A stretch of 64,000 nucleotides of DNA from CAYZJB01 sp964602985 (GTDB lineage Bacteria; CLD3; SB21), in assembly GCA_964602985.1 (NCBI GenBank), contig CAZRTJ010000020.1:1-64000 (forward strand), in the 5' to 3' direction. Shown here one piece after another: positions 7,388 to 16,207 of the stretch (the first letter of the stretch is position 1; each line of letters opens with the position of its first letter). The notes below the pieces were generated by a model. It was not told the DNA's origin, ran no database searches, and worked only from the letters and a program-made list of their open reading frames with translations. Both the position numbers and the translations under genes were made by a program.

Positions 7388-10139
7388 TGAGACTCTCCAC
7401 TGTATGAATCAAATTATTCTGATCAAACGAACCCTTGATAATGTAGGCGTTTGCGCCGACCTCCACTCCGCGTCGTTTGTCCTCCATGGATTCACGCGAG
7501 GTGACGATCACCACCGGAATGTGACGATAGGAAGATTCTTCCTTGATGCGGGCCGTGAGCGTGAAGCCGTCCATCAGCGGCATCTCGACATCCGTGACGA
7601 CCAGCTGAAATTCGCGTGCCTTCAATTTCTCCAGCGCCTCCATCCCGTCCTTCGCCGTATCGACCTCGTAGCCATAGGCTTGCAGGATGGTCTTTTCAAC
7701 TTCGCGCGTATTCAGTGAGTCGTCGACCACAAGAATGGTCTGCTTTTCCTTTCGCTTGACTGCTTCCGCACGGACTTTTCCCTCCTTGGTAGCCGCCACA
7801 ATGTCCGGCACGTGCAGAAGCAGCACGATGTTTTGATCCGCCGCGATGGTCGCGCTGGACACGTGACGAATCCGCGCCATGTGTGCAGGCAGCGACTTGA
7901 CGATCACATCGCGTTCATCCATCACGTCATCGACGATCATGGCCGAACGCTCGCTGCCGTCCTGCACAATGACCACAAACTGCTCTTCTCCCTCGGGAGC
8001 CCCGACTCCGGGAAGTTCCATCACGTCCGACAGCGCCACCAGCGGGATCAACTGGTTTCTGATTCGCAGGGCAAATTTGCCGACGACTTCCGTCCGATCG
8101 GCCGCCGTAATGCGCAGCGTTTGATACACCGACGTGATCGGAATGGCAAACCGATGGTCTCCGCATCGAACGAACAGCGCCCGAAGGGACGTCACCGTCA
8201 GTGGCAGGTGAATCGAAATGCGGGTTCCCACGCCGCCTTTGCTCTCCACGGAGATCGAGCCTTTCAGCTTCTCAATGGAGGACTTGACGATATCCATCCC
8301 GTATCCGCGCCCGGAAATATCCGTGATCAGGTCGCTGGTGGAAAAGCCCGGAAGAAAAATCAGCTGGATCCGCTCGCCTTCGGAGAGCCGGTCCCAATCC
8401 TCCACCGACTTGATAAGGTTTTTTTGGAGCGCCCGCTGTTTGATCTTGTCAAATGGAATTCCCTGACCGTCGTCTTCGATCTGGATGAGGATCGCGTGGC
8501 CTTCATTGGACGCGCGGATCACCAACCGACCTTCTTCGGGTTTTCCGCTTTCACGCCTTTGTTGCGGCGGCTCGATGCCGTGATCGATCGCGTTGCGGAG
8601 CAGATGGATCATTGGTTCATTCAACTTCTCGACCATCCGGCGATCCAATTCCGTCCCCCCTCCTTCGATCTCCAGTCGAATCTTCTTGTCCAGACTTTTG
8701 GCCAGGTCCCGAACGGCGCGGGGATAGGCATCAAAGATGATTCGAAGTGGAACCATACGCATGCGCATGGACACGTCCTGAATCTCGTTGATCAGACGCT
8801 CCGAACCGGCGTGGTGGTCCCGCATCCTTTTCAACATCAGGTCCATCTCCGTAAGCGTCAGGGCCACCCGCGCGGTCTCCTCGTCGTCGGCGCTGGCTTT
8901 CAGACGAACCGTCAACCACTTGCGCATGCTGCGATACAACCGCATCATGCGAAAGAGATAGTCCTGCATCGTCACTTGATGCGTCATCATTTCGCCGCTG
9001 TCTTTGATCAAGTGATCGAGCTTTTGCAAGTCCACCTGAATCCAGACGTCCTCGAGAGTTTCGTCGCGATCGGTCTTGTGTCCCAACAACTCTCGCACCG
9101 CGCGTTGCTCTTTCAGAGCCAGATCGAGTTGATCGCGGGTGAGGACGCCCATCGCGATCAGCCTTTCCCCCAGCGGAACTCTCGAATCCGTCGTGCGATT
9201 GATTTGCACGAGTTGATCGCGCGTGAGAAAACCCGCCTGAATCAGCCTCTCTCCCAGACGATCTGCGCCGGCTCCCACGTCGAGTACCGGCTGTACCGGC
9301 GGTGGGGCGACCTGAGGAGCGCGAATGATCTCGTCGATCTCCTCTTTCCCCGCGACGCGGCCGGCACACGCCTGCTCCAGCGCATCCAGCAAGGCCGTAT
9401 TCGGATTGCCCTCGCGACCTGTCGCCTTCAGTTCGTGCAAACGATCGCGGAGGAATTCCGTCGTCTTTTGCATCAGGTGAAACGCCGACTCCTCCGGCTG
9501 AACTCTCTTCTTGTGCAATGCCTGAAACAAATTCTCCAGCGCTTGCGCGATCTGACTGATCCGGTCCAGCTTCAGCATCTGGGCCGCGCCCTTGAGGGTC
9601 TGCGAAGCCCGTTGCATCACGTCGTACGACGGCGCTTTCTTCGATCCCTCCCGATGCGATTGCAGCGACGTCAGGATGGTCTGAACCAAATCACCGGCTT
9701 CCATGACGAACTTGGAAATGAACTCCTTCTGATCGATGGCTTCTTTCGGCTCCCTACGCAGACCGCCGGCCACCGCGTCCAGTTCCAATAGCGTTTCCGT
9801 GATGTCCGCTTCCGCCTCCTTCTCTTCCGTCACGGAATCCGTCAGTTCAGTCAGTCGATCCAGCGCCCGCAGGAAGGTTTCGGCCGCTTCCTCCGTGATT
9901 TCCGAACGAAACACCGCCTGGGCCGCGCTCTCCAGCGCATGCGCGATGCGGCTGATGTTTTGGTAATTCAACATCTTCGCGCTGCCCTTGATCGTATGCG
10001 CCACCCGCATAAACGTATCGCGCGAGGAGGGGTCGTCCGGCTGCTGCTCCAGTTTCAACACCGCTTCGTTCAAACGGCGGATGTTGTCACGCGTCTCGCT
10101 GACGAACTTCTGGACAAATACCGTGCGGTCAAACTTCAT
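7380..10139 (-). CDS. cheA: Hybrid chemosensory histidine kinase (Hpt-Hpt*-MshEN-like-CheA core-CheW-REC)
   Basis: A 919-residue CheA. The first Hpt has RVAHTIKGSAKML with phospho-acceptor His48. A second Hpt-like module (about 137-245) reads RASQTLKGAAQML, with Gln180 where the His should be. Two tandem repeats around 294-345 (RLGERLIQAGFLTRDQL and PLGERLIAMGVLTRDQL...LALKEQ) match the RLGxxLVxxG...L...L..Q pattern of MshEN domains, which bind cyclic-di-GMP in some proteins. Dimerisation and ATPase domains follow (LLRNAIDHGIE at 513-523, DDGQG at 556-560, GRGYGMDIV), then a CheW-like domain and a C-terminal receiver (ILVVDDSLNTREVEKT, VVTDVEMPLMDG). There is no separate cheW or cheB nearby. 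It overlaps both neighbouring genes. Confidence 0.93.
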   Translation of the reverse strand: MKFDRTVFVQKFVSETRDNIRRLNEAVLKLEQQPDDPSSRDTFMRVAHTIKGSAKMLNYQNISRIAHALESAAQAVFRSEITEEAAETFLRALDRLTELTDSVTEEKEAEADITETLLELDAVAGGLRREPKEAIDQKEFISKFVMEAGDLVQTILTSLQSHREGSKKAPSYDVMQRASQTLKGAAQMLKLDRISQIAQALENLFQALHKKRVQPEESAFHLMQKTTEFLRDRLHELKATGREGNPNTALLDALEQACAGRVAGKEEIDEIIRAPQVAPPPVQPVLDVGAGADRLGERLIQAGFLTRDQLVQINRTTDSRVPLGERLIAMGVLTRDQLDLALKEQRAVRELLGHKTDRDETLEDVWIQVDLQKLDHLIKDSGEMMTHQVTMQDYLFRMMRLYRSMRKWLTVRLKASADDEETARVALTLTEMDLMLKRMRDHHAGSERLINEIQDVSMRMRMVPLRIIFDAYPRAVRDLAKSLDKKIRLEIEGGGTELDRRMVEKLNEPMIHLLRNAIDHGIEPPQQRRESGKPEEGRLVIRASNEGHAILIQIEDDGQGIPFDKIKQRALQKNLIKSVEDWDRLSEGERIQLIFLPGFSTSDLITDISGRGYGMDIVKSSIEKLKGSISVESKGGVGTRISIHLPLTVTSLRALFVRCGDHRFAIPITSVYQTLRITAADRTEVVGKFALRIRNQLIPLVALSDVMELPGVGAPEGEEQFVVIVQDGSERSAMIVDDVMDERDVIVKSLPAHMARIRHVSSATIAADQNIVLLLHVPDIVAATKEGKVRAEAVKRKEKQTILVVDDSLNTREVEKTILQAYGYEVDTAKDGMEALEKLKAREFQLVVTDVEMPLMDGFTLTARIKEESSYRHIPVVIVTSRESMEDKRRGVEVGANAYIIKGSFDQNNLIHTVESLIG

Positions 10140-11524
10140 GACGACAACAGTTGTTTGCAGACATTCCGAATCGTGTCCGCCGAATGCCCCAAGGCCTGGA
10201 AAGTAATCGAACGATCTTCCGACCGTTCGAGTGAACGAATCGTGTTTCGAAACTCGCGCTGCGCTTCTTCCGTCTTTCCGATTTCCTGAAGGAGTTTGCC
10301 CAAATAGAAATGCGCCATCGACAAATCCGTGTTCAGGAAGAGCGCCTTGCGGAATGCGTTTTCAGCGGCCTCACGATTCGCCCGATACATCTCGATGAGA
10401 CCGCGCAGCAAGTAGGCCTCCGCATTCACCTCATCGTGCTGTAGAATCTCGACGATCCCTCTCTCCGCGTCCGGCCATTGCTCCTGTCCCATCCGAACCA
10501 GCGTCTTCAAAATCAGCAACGTCATCCGATCGGCATCGCGATACGCGCTGAGCGGTACGCCCAGCACGTCGTCGTAGCGGCCGTCCCGATAGGCGCGGAC
10601 GATCTCCTCCATCGGTTTCGGCGAGTCTGGCACGGACGGCTTGCGGGTGAGGAAGGACAACGCGCGCCGGATTTTGGAAATGGGCTGGGCGCCGTTTTGC
10701 GATTTCGCTTTTTGGTAAAAGAAGGCGTTGTCCATCTCGATCAGTCGGGAACCCAGATTATGATGCAGCGTTTCGGAGGCGGCGACGAACAAATATCCGC
10801 CGTCGCGTAACGTCTTCATCAGATTTCGATGCACCCGCTCGATCGTTTCTTTCGAAAAGTAAATCGACACGTTGCGGAAAAACACCACGTCGAAATGCGC
10901 GAATTCCGATCCGTACGAAGACTGCAGCAAATTCAGGTAGGTGAATTGCGTCAGGCCCTTCACCCTCGCGTCGACGGCGTATCGGATGGGGTCCTCGTCC
11001 AACGCAAGAAAGTACTTTCGCATGAGGTCGGTCGATACGCCACGGAACGAATTCCTGCCGTATTCCGACCGGCGAGCAGTCTCCAGCGCGGCCTGGTCGA
11101 TGTCTGTTCCAATCACGTACGCCTCGAACTCTCCATATCGCTGTTGGGCTTCGAGCAGGGTGATGGCCAGCGAATACACTTCCTCTCCCGTCGAACAACC
11201 CGCACTCCAAATGCGAATGACGCGGCGTTGTTTCAACAGTTCCGGCAGAATCCGGTTTCGAAGAATCTCAAAGTGAAACGGCTCGCGAAAAAAAAAGGTT
11301 TCGTTGTTGGCAATCAACGGAATCAACTCATCCCATTCGCGCACCTGTCCGTGCGTCAGGATATTCAGGTAATGCAACGGGGACTCCAATCCAAGCGTGG
11401 CCATACGCAGACGGACGTTCTTCTCAAAATCACGGCGTTGCTCCTCCGTCAGACAAATCCCGCAATAATCCGCAATGGACCGTCGAAACATCTCGAACAA
11501 TTGAGGTGAGAATTCTTCGTTCAT
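10136..11524 (-). CDS. cheR: CheR-type protein methyltransferase with C-terminal TPR repeats
   Basis: A 462-residue protein. CheR_N helices occupy about 1-60, including LIANNETFFFREPFHF, and the SAM-binding domain has IRIWSAGCSTGEEVYSLAI (about 102-120) and FDVVFFRNVSIYFSKETIERV. This family methylates glutamates of chemoreceptors. After about residue 300 the protein continues with TPR-like helices (AEAYLLRGLIEMYRANREAAENAFRKALFLN, AHFYLGKLLQEIGKTEEAQREF), as in CheR-TPR fusions of alternative chemosensory systems. It overlaps ptsI and cheA by four bases each, so the five-gene set is tightly coupled. No CheB methylesterase is present in the window. Confidence 0.92.
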   Translation of the reverse strand: MNEEFSPQLFEMFRRSIADYCGICLTEEQRRDFEKNVRLRMATLGLESPLHYLNILTHGQVREWDELIPLIANNETFFFREPFHFEILRNRILPELLKQRRVIRIWSAGCSTGEEVYSLAITLLEAQQRYGEFEAYVIGTDIDQAALETARRSEYGRNSFRGVSTDLMRKYFLALDEDPIRYAVDARVKGLTQFTYLNLLQSSYGSEFAHFDVVFFRNVSIYFSKETIERVHRNLMKTLRDGGYLFVAASETLHHNLGSRLIEMDNAFFYQKAKSQNGAQPISKIRRALSFLTRKPSVPDSPKPMEEIVRAYRDGRYDDVLGVPLSAYRDADRMTLLILKTLVRMGQEQWPDAERGIVEILQHDEVNAEAYLLRGLIEMYRANREAAENAFRKALFLNTDLSMAHFYLGKLLQEIGKTEEAQREFRNTIRSLERSEDRSITFQALGHSADTIRNVCKQLLSS

Positions 11525-13302
11525 ACGACCGGAGCCTGTGCCAGGATCTCTCGCGTACGTCCGGCCACGAGTTTCTGAATGGCATCCAGATCATTCATGC
11601 GGAGGACGGTTTGGGCAAGCTCCTTTGCATCGGCTGAAGAGATTTGCCGGATAATTTTTCGAATCTTCGGAAGCACCGGCGGCAGTACGCTGAATTCGTC
11701 CATTTCCATGCCGACCAGCAACGCCGTCGCATAGGGATTGCTCGCCATCTCGCCGCACATGGCCGCGGGGATGCCGTGCCGGTGGGCGCTGGCGATGGTG
11801 CGAAAGATCAGGTGCAGGACGGAGGGATGGAAGCAGTTGTACAAACCCGACACCTTTGGATTACCGCGATCCGTCGCGAGCGTGTATTGAACCAAATCAT
11901 TGGTGCCGATGCTGAAAAAATCCGAGATCTGTGCCAGTTCGTCGGCCATCATCGCGGCGGCCGGCGTCTCGATCATGATGCCGACGCGGATCGCGCGGTT
12001 GAAGGGAATTCCCTCCCGTGTGAGTTGCGTCTTGCATTCATCGATCTGGCGTTTGGCTTCGAGTACTTCTTCAGGGGAAATGATCATGGGCAACATGATC
12101 TCGACATCGAAACGCGCAGACAATCGGAGGATGGCGCGGATCTGCGGAACAAAAAACGGCGGACATTGAAGCGCAATCCGGATGGCCCGCCACCCCATAA
12201 ACGGATTGTCCTCGCGTTGATAACCGTATTGCGACAGGATGTCGATCGGGATCTTGTCTCCTCCGACGTCAAAGGTCCGCATCGTGATTTTGTGCGGATG
12301 ATTCTTCTCCGCAATGCGGTGATAGGTCTCGTATTGTTCCTCTTCGCCCGGCAGATCGCGATTGCCCAGCAACATATACTCCGTTCGATACAGGCCGATT
12401 CCCTGCGCGCCCCATCGCAGCGCGTGTTCGACTTCTTCGACGATCTCTACGTTTGCGCTGAGGTGAATCGCTTTCCCGTCCAGCGTCTCGCAGGGCAGTC
12501 CGACCGCTTGTTTGAGTTCCTCCAACTCCTGCTGGACAATCTTCCAACGAGCGACGTGGGTCTCCCGCGTGGCCGGAAGAGAATGGAGCACGACCACTCC
12601 ACTGTGTCCATCCAGCAACACCTCTCCGCAATCCTGAAGACGATCCGTAATGCCCGGCAACCCGACCACCGCGGGAATGTTCAGCGAGCGCGCCACGATC
12701 GCAACATGAGAAAGCGACGTTCCTCCTTCGGATATAAATCCGAGGATTTTGGAGCGGTCCAGGCCCATCAGGTCCGAAGGCTTGACCGTGTCCGCGGCCA
12801 GAATGGCGGTTTCCGGCAGTTCGCTGACGACCGTATGGCCGAGCAGATTGCGGAGAACACGCCGCTGGACATCTTCGAGATCGACCGCGCGCTCGCGCAG
12901 ATATTCGTTCTTCGACTTGAGAAACGCGGTGCGAAACTTGTTCATCACATGCGAAAACGCGGCCTCGGCATTGGTCATCTGACTCTGAATGGTCTTCAAC
13001 GTCCCGCGGATCATTTCCTCGTCTTCGAGGATCAGGAAGTGGCTTTCGATGATGGCGGCGTAATCCTTGCCGTATTTGGTGGTCGCCTCATCGATTTGCT
13101 GTTTCAACTGGTCCCGTGTCACATCCAGGGCCAGACGAAATCGGTTCTTCTCTTTGTCCACTTCCGCAAACGATTCGAGCTTTCGTTCGGTGACCGTGGG
13201 CGAGGCGCTGCGCAGGAGAAAAACAGGACCCACAGCGACCCCGTCGGATACACCGATGCCTTTGAAGGTCTCTTCTTTCTGTGGGAGTGTTTCAGTCTTC
13301 AT
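11521..13302 (-). CDS. ptsI: PTS enzyme I (phosphoenolpyruvate-protein phosphotransferase)
   Basis: The 593-residue protein has the full enzyme I layout. The N-terminal swivelling domain carries the active His in GGTSLSHVAIVARSLNIPAVVG (about 190-210). The HPr-binding helices precede it, and the PEP-binding barrel has GIGLYRTEYMLLG, MRTFDVGGDK and FFSIGTNDLVQYTLATDRGN, plus the catalytic Cys region AAMCGEMAS. It takes phosphate from PEP and passes it to HPr. It overlaps ptsH by 11 bases and cheR by four. No EII permease genes are visible, so a regulatory role, perhaps with the chemosensory core, is plausible but inferred. Confidence 0.96.
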   Translation of the reverse strand: MKTETLPQKEETFKGIGVSDGVAVGPVFLLRSASPTVTERKLESFAEVDKEKNRFRLALDVTRDQLKQQIDEATTKYGKDYAAIIESHFLILEDEEMIRGTLKTIQSQMTNAEAAFSHVMNKFRTAFLKSKNEYLRERAVDLEDVQRRVLRNLLGHTVVSELPETAILAADTVKPSDLMGLDRSKILGFISEGGTSLSHVAIVARSLNIPAVVGLPGITDRLQDCGEVLLDGHSGVVVLHSLPATRETHVARWKIVQQELEELKQAVGLPCETLDGKAIHLSANVEIVEEVEHALRWGAQGIGLYRTEYMLLGNRDLPGEEEQYETYHRIAEKNHPHKITMRTFDVGGDKIPIDILSQYGYQREDNPFMGWRAIRIALQCPPFFVPQIRAILRLSARFDVEIMLPMIISPEEVLEAKRQIDECKTQLTREGIPFNRAIRVGIMIETPAAAMMADELAQISDFFSIGTNDLVQYTLATDRGNPKVSGLYNCFHPSVLHLIFRTIASAHRHGIPAAMCGEMASNPYATALLVGMEMDEFSVLPPVLPKIRKIIRQISSADAKELAQTVLRMNDLDAIQKLVAGRTREILAQAPVV

Positions 13303-13570
13303 GAAACTTACTCTGGAAGAGTTCGACGATCGCCTCCAGCGCCGACTGTTCGTCGGGACCTTCCGTCCGAATGTGAACGACGCTTCCGATGGCGGCCGCC
13401 AGCATCATCACGCTCATGATGCTCTTCGCATTGACTTCGGTTCCTTCACACGTGAGAAACACGTCGGACTCAAATCGGCTGGCGGTCTTCACCAACAGCG
13501 CGGCGGGTCGCGCATGGATGCCCGCCTTGTTGGTGACCGTCACTTGTTGTTCTGCCATATCGTTTTGCAT
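13292..13570 (-). CDS. ptsH: HPr-family phosphocarrier protein
   Basis: A 92-residue HPr with the active-site motif NKAGIHARPAALLV (phosphorylatable His in the 'GIHARPA' signature) and the later helix around NAKSIMSVMMLAAAIGS, where the Ser of KSIMS corresponds to the position regulated as Ser46 in Gram-positive HPr. It carries phosphate from enzyme I to EIIA-type acceptors. I chose the ATG at 13570 over the one four codons later because a GAAAGG lies at good spacing before it. Confidence 0.93.
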   Translation of the reverse strand: MQNDMAEQQVTVTNKAGIHARPAALLVKTASRFESDVFLTCEGTEVNAKSIMSVMMLAAAIGSVVHIRTEGPDEQSALEAIVELFQSKFHED

Positions 13571-13591
13571 GATCGCCTTTCGCGAGGCGGA

Positions 13592-14563
13592 CTACCGACG
13601 GCGTCCTTCCATCAGCGTAACCATCGCCAGCAACTGCCGCCGCGCATCTCCGTCCGGGAGCGGCCGCAACGCCTGACGGGCTTTTGCCAGATACGTTGCG
13701 ATGTGTCGTTCCGTGCGCGTTGCAATTCCGCTCTTCATCAGAAAATCACGAAATTGCCGCAGCGCATCGGCGTGTTGTCGGGCGGAATTGTCCGCTCGAA
13801 ACCGTTTCATCAGCCTGCGCCCTTCCGGATGGCGCGCCGCCGCCAGCGAGAGGATCGTCTTCTTGTGTTCGATCAGATCGCTGCCGACGTCTTTTCCGAG
13901 CGTTCGCTCATGACCGACGATATCGAGGAAATCGTCCTGGATTTGAAAGGCCATCCCGATCCCATGCCCAAATGTCCTCAGACGTTTCACCGTCGCGGGC
14001 TTGCCGCCACCGGCGAGTGCGCCGATTTCCGCCGCCGTCGCAAAGAGCGCCGCCGTCTTTCCTGCGATCATATCCAGATAGTCTGACTCGGAGACATTCT
14101 TTCTGTTTTCAAATTCCTTATCCAACGCCTGGCCCTCGCACAATTCGATGTAGCCGCGGGTAAAGACAGGGAGCACAGCCGCCAGCGTCCTCGTCGGGAG
14201 AGCGGACAGACTCTGCACAGCGAGTGCGGCCATCAGATCTCCCGTCAGGATGGCGATGTTCGTATCCCATTTGGTGTGGACCGTGGGACGACCGCGCCGC
14301 AACTCGTCGCGATCCATGATGTCATCGTGCACCAGCGAAAAATTATGCAACAACTCGACAGCGGTTGCCGCGGATATCGCATGGTCGATCCGTCCCCCAG
14401 CCGCCGCCGCACAGAGGAGAGTCACCACGGAGCGAATTCTCTTCCCGCCGCCCTGCATCAGATACCGTGCCGGCTCGTACAGCGTCACCGGTCTCTTTTT
14501 GCGGAGAACCTTGCCCAGAGACGCCTCGATTTGGCGCCGCAGATGTGAACTCTCGATCATCAA
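13592..14563 (-). CDS. Polyprenyl (isoprenyl) diphosphate synthase
   Basis: A 323-residue all-alpha prenyltransferase. It shows GGGKRIRSVVTLL, the first aspartate-rich motif LVHDDIMDRDELRRGRPTVH, and the second motif QIQDDFLDIVGHERTLGKD. It condenses isopentenyl diphosphate onto allylic diphosphates; chain length cannot be judged securely from here. Located 21 bases upstream of ptsH and in the same run as a UbiA prenyltransferase, it may supply the polyprenyl tail for a quinone. Confidence 0.93.
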   Translation of the reverse strand: MMIESSHLRRQIEASLGKVLRKKRPVTLYEPARYLMQGGGKRIRSVVTLLCAAAAGGRIDHAISAATAVELLHNFSLVHDDIMDRDELRRGRPTVHTKWDTNIAILTGDLMAALAVQSLSALPTRTLAAVLPVFTRGYIELCEGQALDKEFENRKNVSESDYLDMIAGKTAALFATAAEIGALAGGGKPATVKRLRTFGHGIGMAFQIQDDFLDIVGHERTLGKDVGSDLIEHKKTILSLAAARHPEGRRLMKRFRADNSARQHADALRQFRDFLMKSGIATRTERHIATYLAKARQALRPLPDGDARRQLLAMVTLMEGRRR

Positions 14564-14665
14564 CGTATCGAAAAAACAATGACTTGAAAAAGCTACTAAG
14601 ACACAGCCTCAGAAGCAACAGCCGTATTGTTGCCAACACTCATGGCGTGGCCCTGTGCGACCCCA

Positions 14666-15739
14666 TCACGAGTGTGGCGGTACCTGGTGTAAGACTCTCT
14701 GCGGAAACGGTATTTCAATACCGTGCTCACGAAAGGCATCGATAATCGCGATACGAGCGGCATCGGAAGTCTCAAACAGAACCTTGTAGTCCCGCACCCG
14801 TCCGACGACAATCATGTTGATGCTGGAATCGCCAAAACCCACGACGAAGGCTTGCGGCGGCGGATCGGGCAACACAGCGGGAAAGGAACCCAGCGCCTGG
14901 ATGAGAAGTTCCTTGGCCGCGCGCAGATCGGTCTGGTAGCCAACTCCGACCTCAATCCGCAGGCGTGTGCCGACATCGGGGAAGGAAAAATTAACAATAT
15001 CGTGCTTGATGATTTCCGAATTCGGAATGACAACCTCGTTGTTGTCGAAATCGAGGATCCGCGTGCTCCGCAGCCCGATCCGTATGACGTCTCCAACCTG
15101 TTGAGACGCGGTGATCCGGATGCGGTCTCCGACGCGGAAAGGCCGGTCGACCATGATGACGAATCCCGCGATCATGTTGGCCAGAGTTTCCTGAGCGGCA
15201 AATGCAATGGCAAACGACCCGACGCCCAGTGAGACGACCAGCGCCTGAATGTCGATGTCGAAATGATCGAGACAGATGATCAGCGCGATGCTGTAGAGAA
15301 GCGCATTCAGCAGACGTCGTACCAGCGGAACGATCTCTTCGTCAACCGCGGAATCATTCTTGGCGGCAATTTCCGCCAAATACCAGTGCAGCGTGGCTTG
15401 AACCAGCTTCGAAATGAACAGACTGAGCAGCAAGACGGCGATGACGAAGAAAATTCCGTCCGCAGTCTGCGACCAGGCTCCCATGTAAGCCGCGTCGAGA
15501 ATCCGACTTGCGATGTACAGGCCGAGTACGACGAAGATCTGCCGCGCAAATCGCTCCGCCACCTCAATCACCAGGTCATCCAGCCGTGTCGCGGTCCTGG
15601 AGGCAATCCATTTCCGAACGAGTACCAGAATCAATCGGACGATTTCCCCGACGCCCACTCCGCCCACAACAAATGCGGCGGCGCGGGCAATGGTGCGGAA
15701 GTCCGGATGGGCAAACAGTTCTTGCAGAAAATCTGTCAT
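14666..15739 (-). CDS. MscS-family mechanosensitive channel
   Basis: A 357-residue membrane protein. About four to five hydrophobic helices occupy the first 185 residues. The last has the pore-helix pattern GVGSFAIAFAAQETLANMIAGFVIMVDRPFRVGD, the hallmark of MscS TM3 and the start of the beta domain. ILDFDNNEVVIPNSEI follows in the cytoplasmic beta domain. It should open under membrane tension to release solutes. It overlaps the cytidine deaminase gene by four bases. The roughly 100-base gap to the next gene has no evident feature. Confidence 0.93.
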   Translation of the reverse strand: MTDFLQELFAHPDFRTIARAAAFVVGGVGVGEIVRLILVLVRKWIASRTATRLDDLVIEVAERFARQIFVVLGLYIASRILDAAYMGAWSQTADGIFFVIAVLLLSLFISKLVQATLHWYLAEIAAKNDSAVDEEIVPLVRRLLNALLYSIALIICLDHFDIDIQALVVSLGVGSFAIAFAAQETLANMIAGFVIMVDRPFRVGDRIRITASQQVGDVIRIGLRSTRILDFDNNEVVIPNSEIIKHDIVNFSFPDVGTRLRIEVGVGYQTDLRAAKELLIQALGSFPAVLPDPPPQAFVVGFGDSSINMIVVGRVRDYKVLFETSDAARIAIIDAFREHGIEIPFPQRVLHQVPPHS

Positions 15740-16143
15740 GGGCGACGCGCGGGAATGTCGGTCACGTCAAAGGGGTGCGGCAAGAGACTGGTGATGGCGC
15801 ATTCCACGCGATGGCCGCGGAGATTGGCACACAAGATCATCGCGTCCGGCGCAAACTCCGCCAGGATTTGCCGACACGCCCCGCACGGGTAACAAGCCCC
15901 GGCCGTATCGGCCACAATCGCGACATGGGTAAACTGTCTTTCCCCCTCAGACATCGCTTTGAAAAGGGCGACACGTTCCGCACAGAGTGTCAGACCCAGC
16001 GTGGCGTTTTCGATGTTGCAACCGGTGAAGATCTTCCCGCCGGCCGTGCGAACGGCCGCACCGACATGGAAATGAGATGACGGCGCCACTGCATTCGCGC
16101 GCGCATTTGTCGCCGCTTCGATGAGTTGATCCGTGAGATTCAT
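15736..16143 (-). CDS. cdd: Cytidine deaminase
   Basis: The 135-residue product has the zinc-dependent cytidine deaminase motifs: TGCNIENATLGLTLCAERVALFKAM (catalytic CAE with zinc Cys) and YPCGACRQILAEF (the PCxxC zinc ligands). Its length matches the small tetrameric form. It converts cytidine and deoxycytidine to uridine and deoxyuridine in pyrimidine salvage. The start at 16143 (MNLTDQLIEAA) matches the family; the frame is open further upstream but without homology. Its stop overlaps the mscS start. Confidence 0.95.
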   Translation of the reverse strand: MNLTDQLIEAATNARANAVAPSSHFHVGAAVRTAGGKIFTGCNIENATLGLTLCAERVALFKAMSEGERQFTHVAIVADTAGACYPCGACRQILAEFAPDAMILCANLRGHRVECAITSLLPHPFDVTDIPARRP

Positions 16144-16207
16144 ACTGTGACCCTTGTGTGTGGTCGAATATAGAAATGGAGATGACTGGGCGCAAATGGT
16201 AAAAAGT

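Noticed and set aside
7812..9791. 659-codon + strand open frame opposite cheA
   Set aside because: Antisense reading of a clear CheA; high GC third positions keep the opposite frame open.
11644..13419. 591-codon + strand open frame opposite ptsI
   Set aside because: Antisense shadow; enzyme I motifs on the minus strand are unambiguous.
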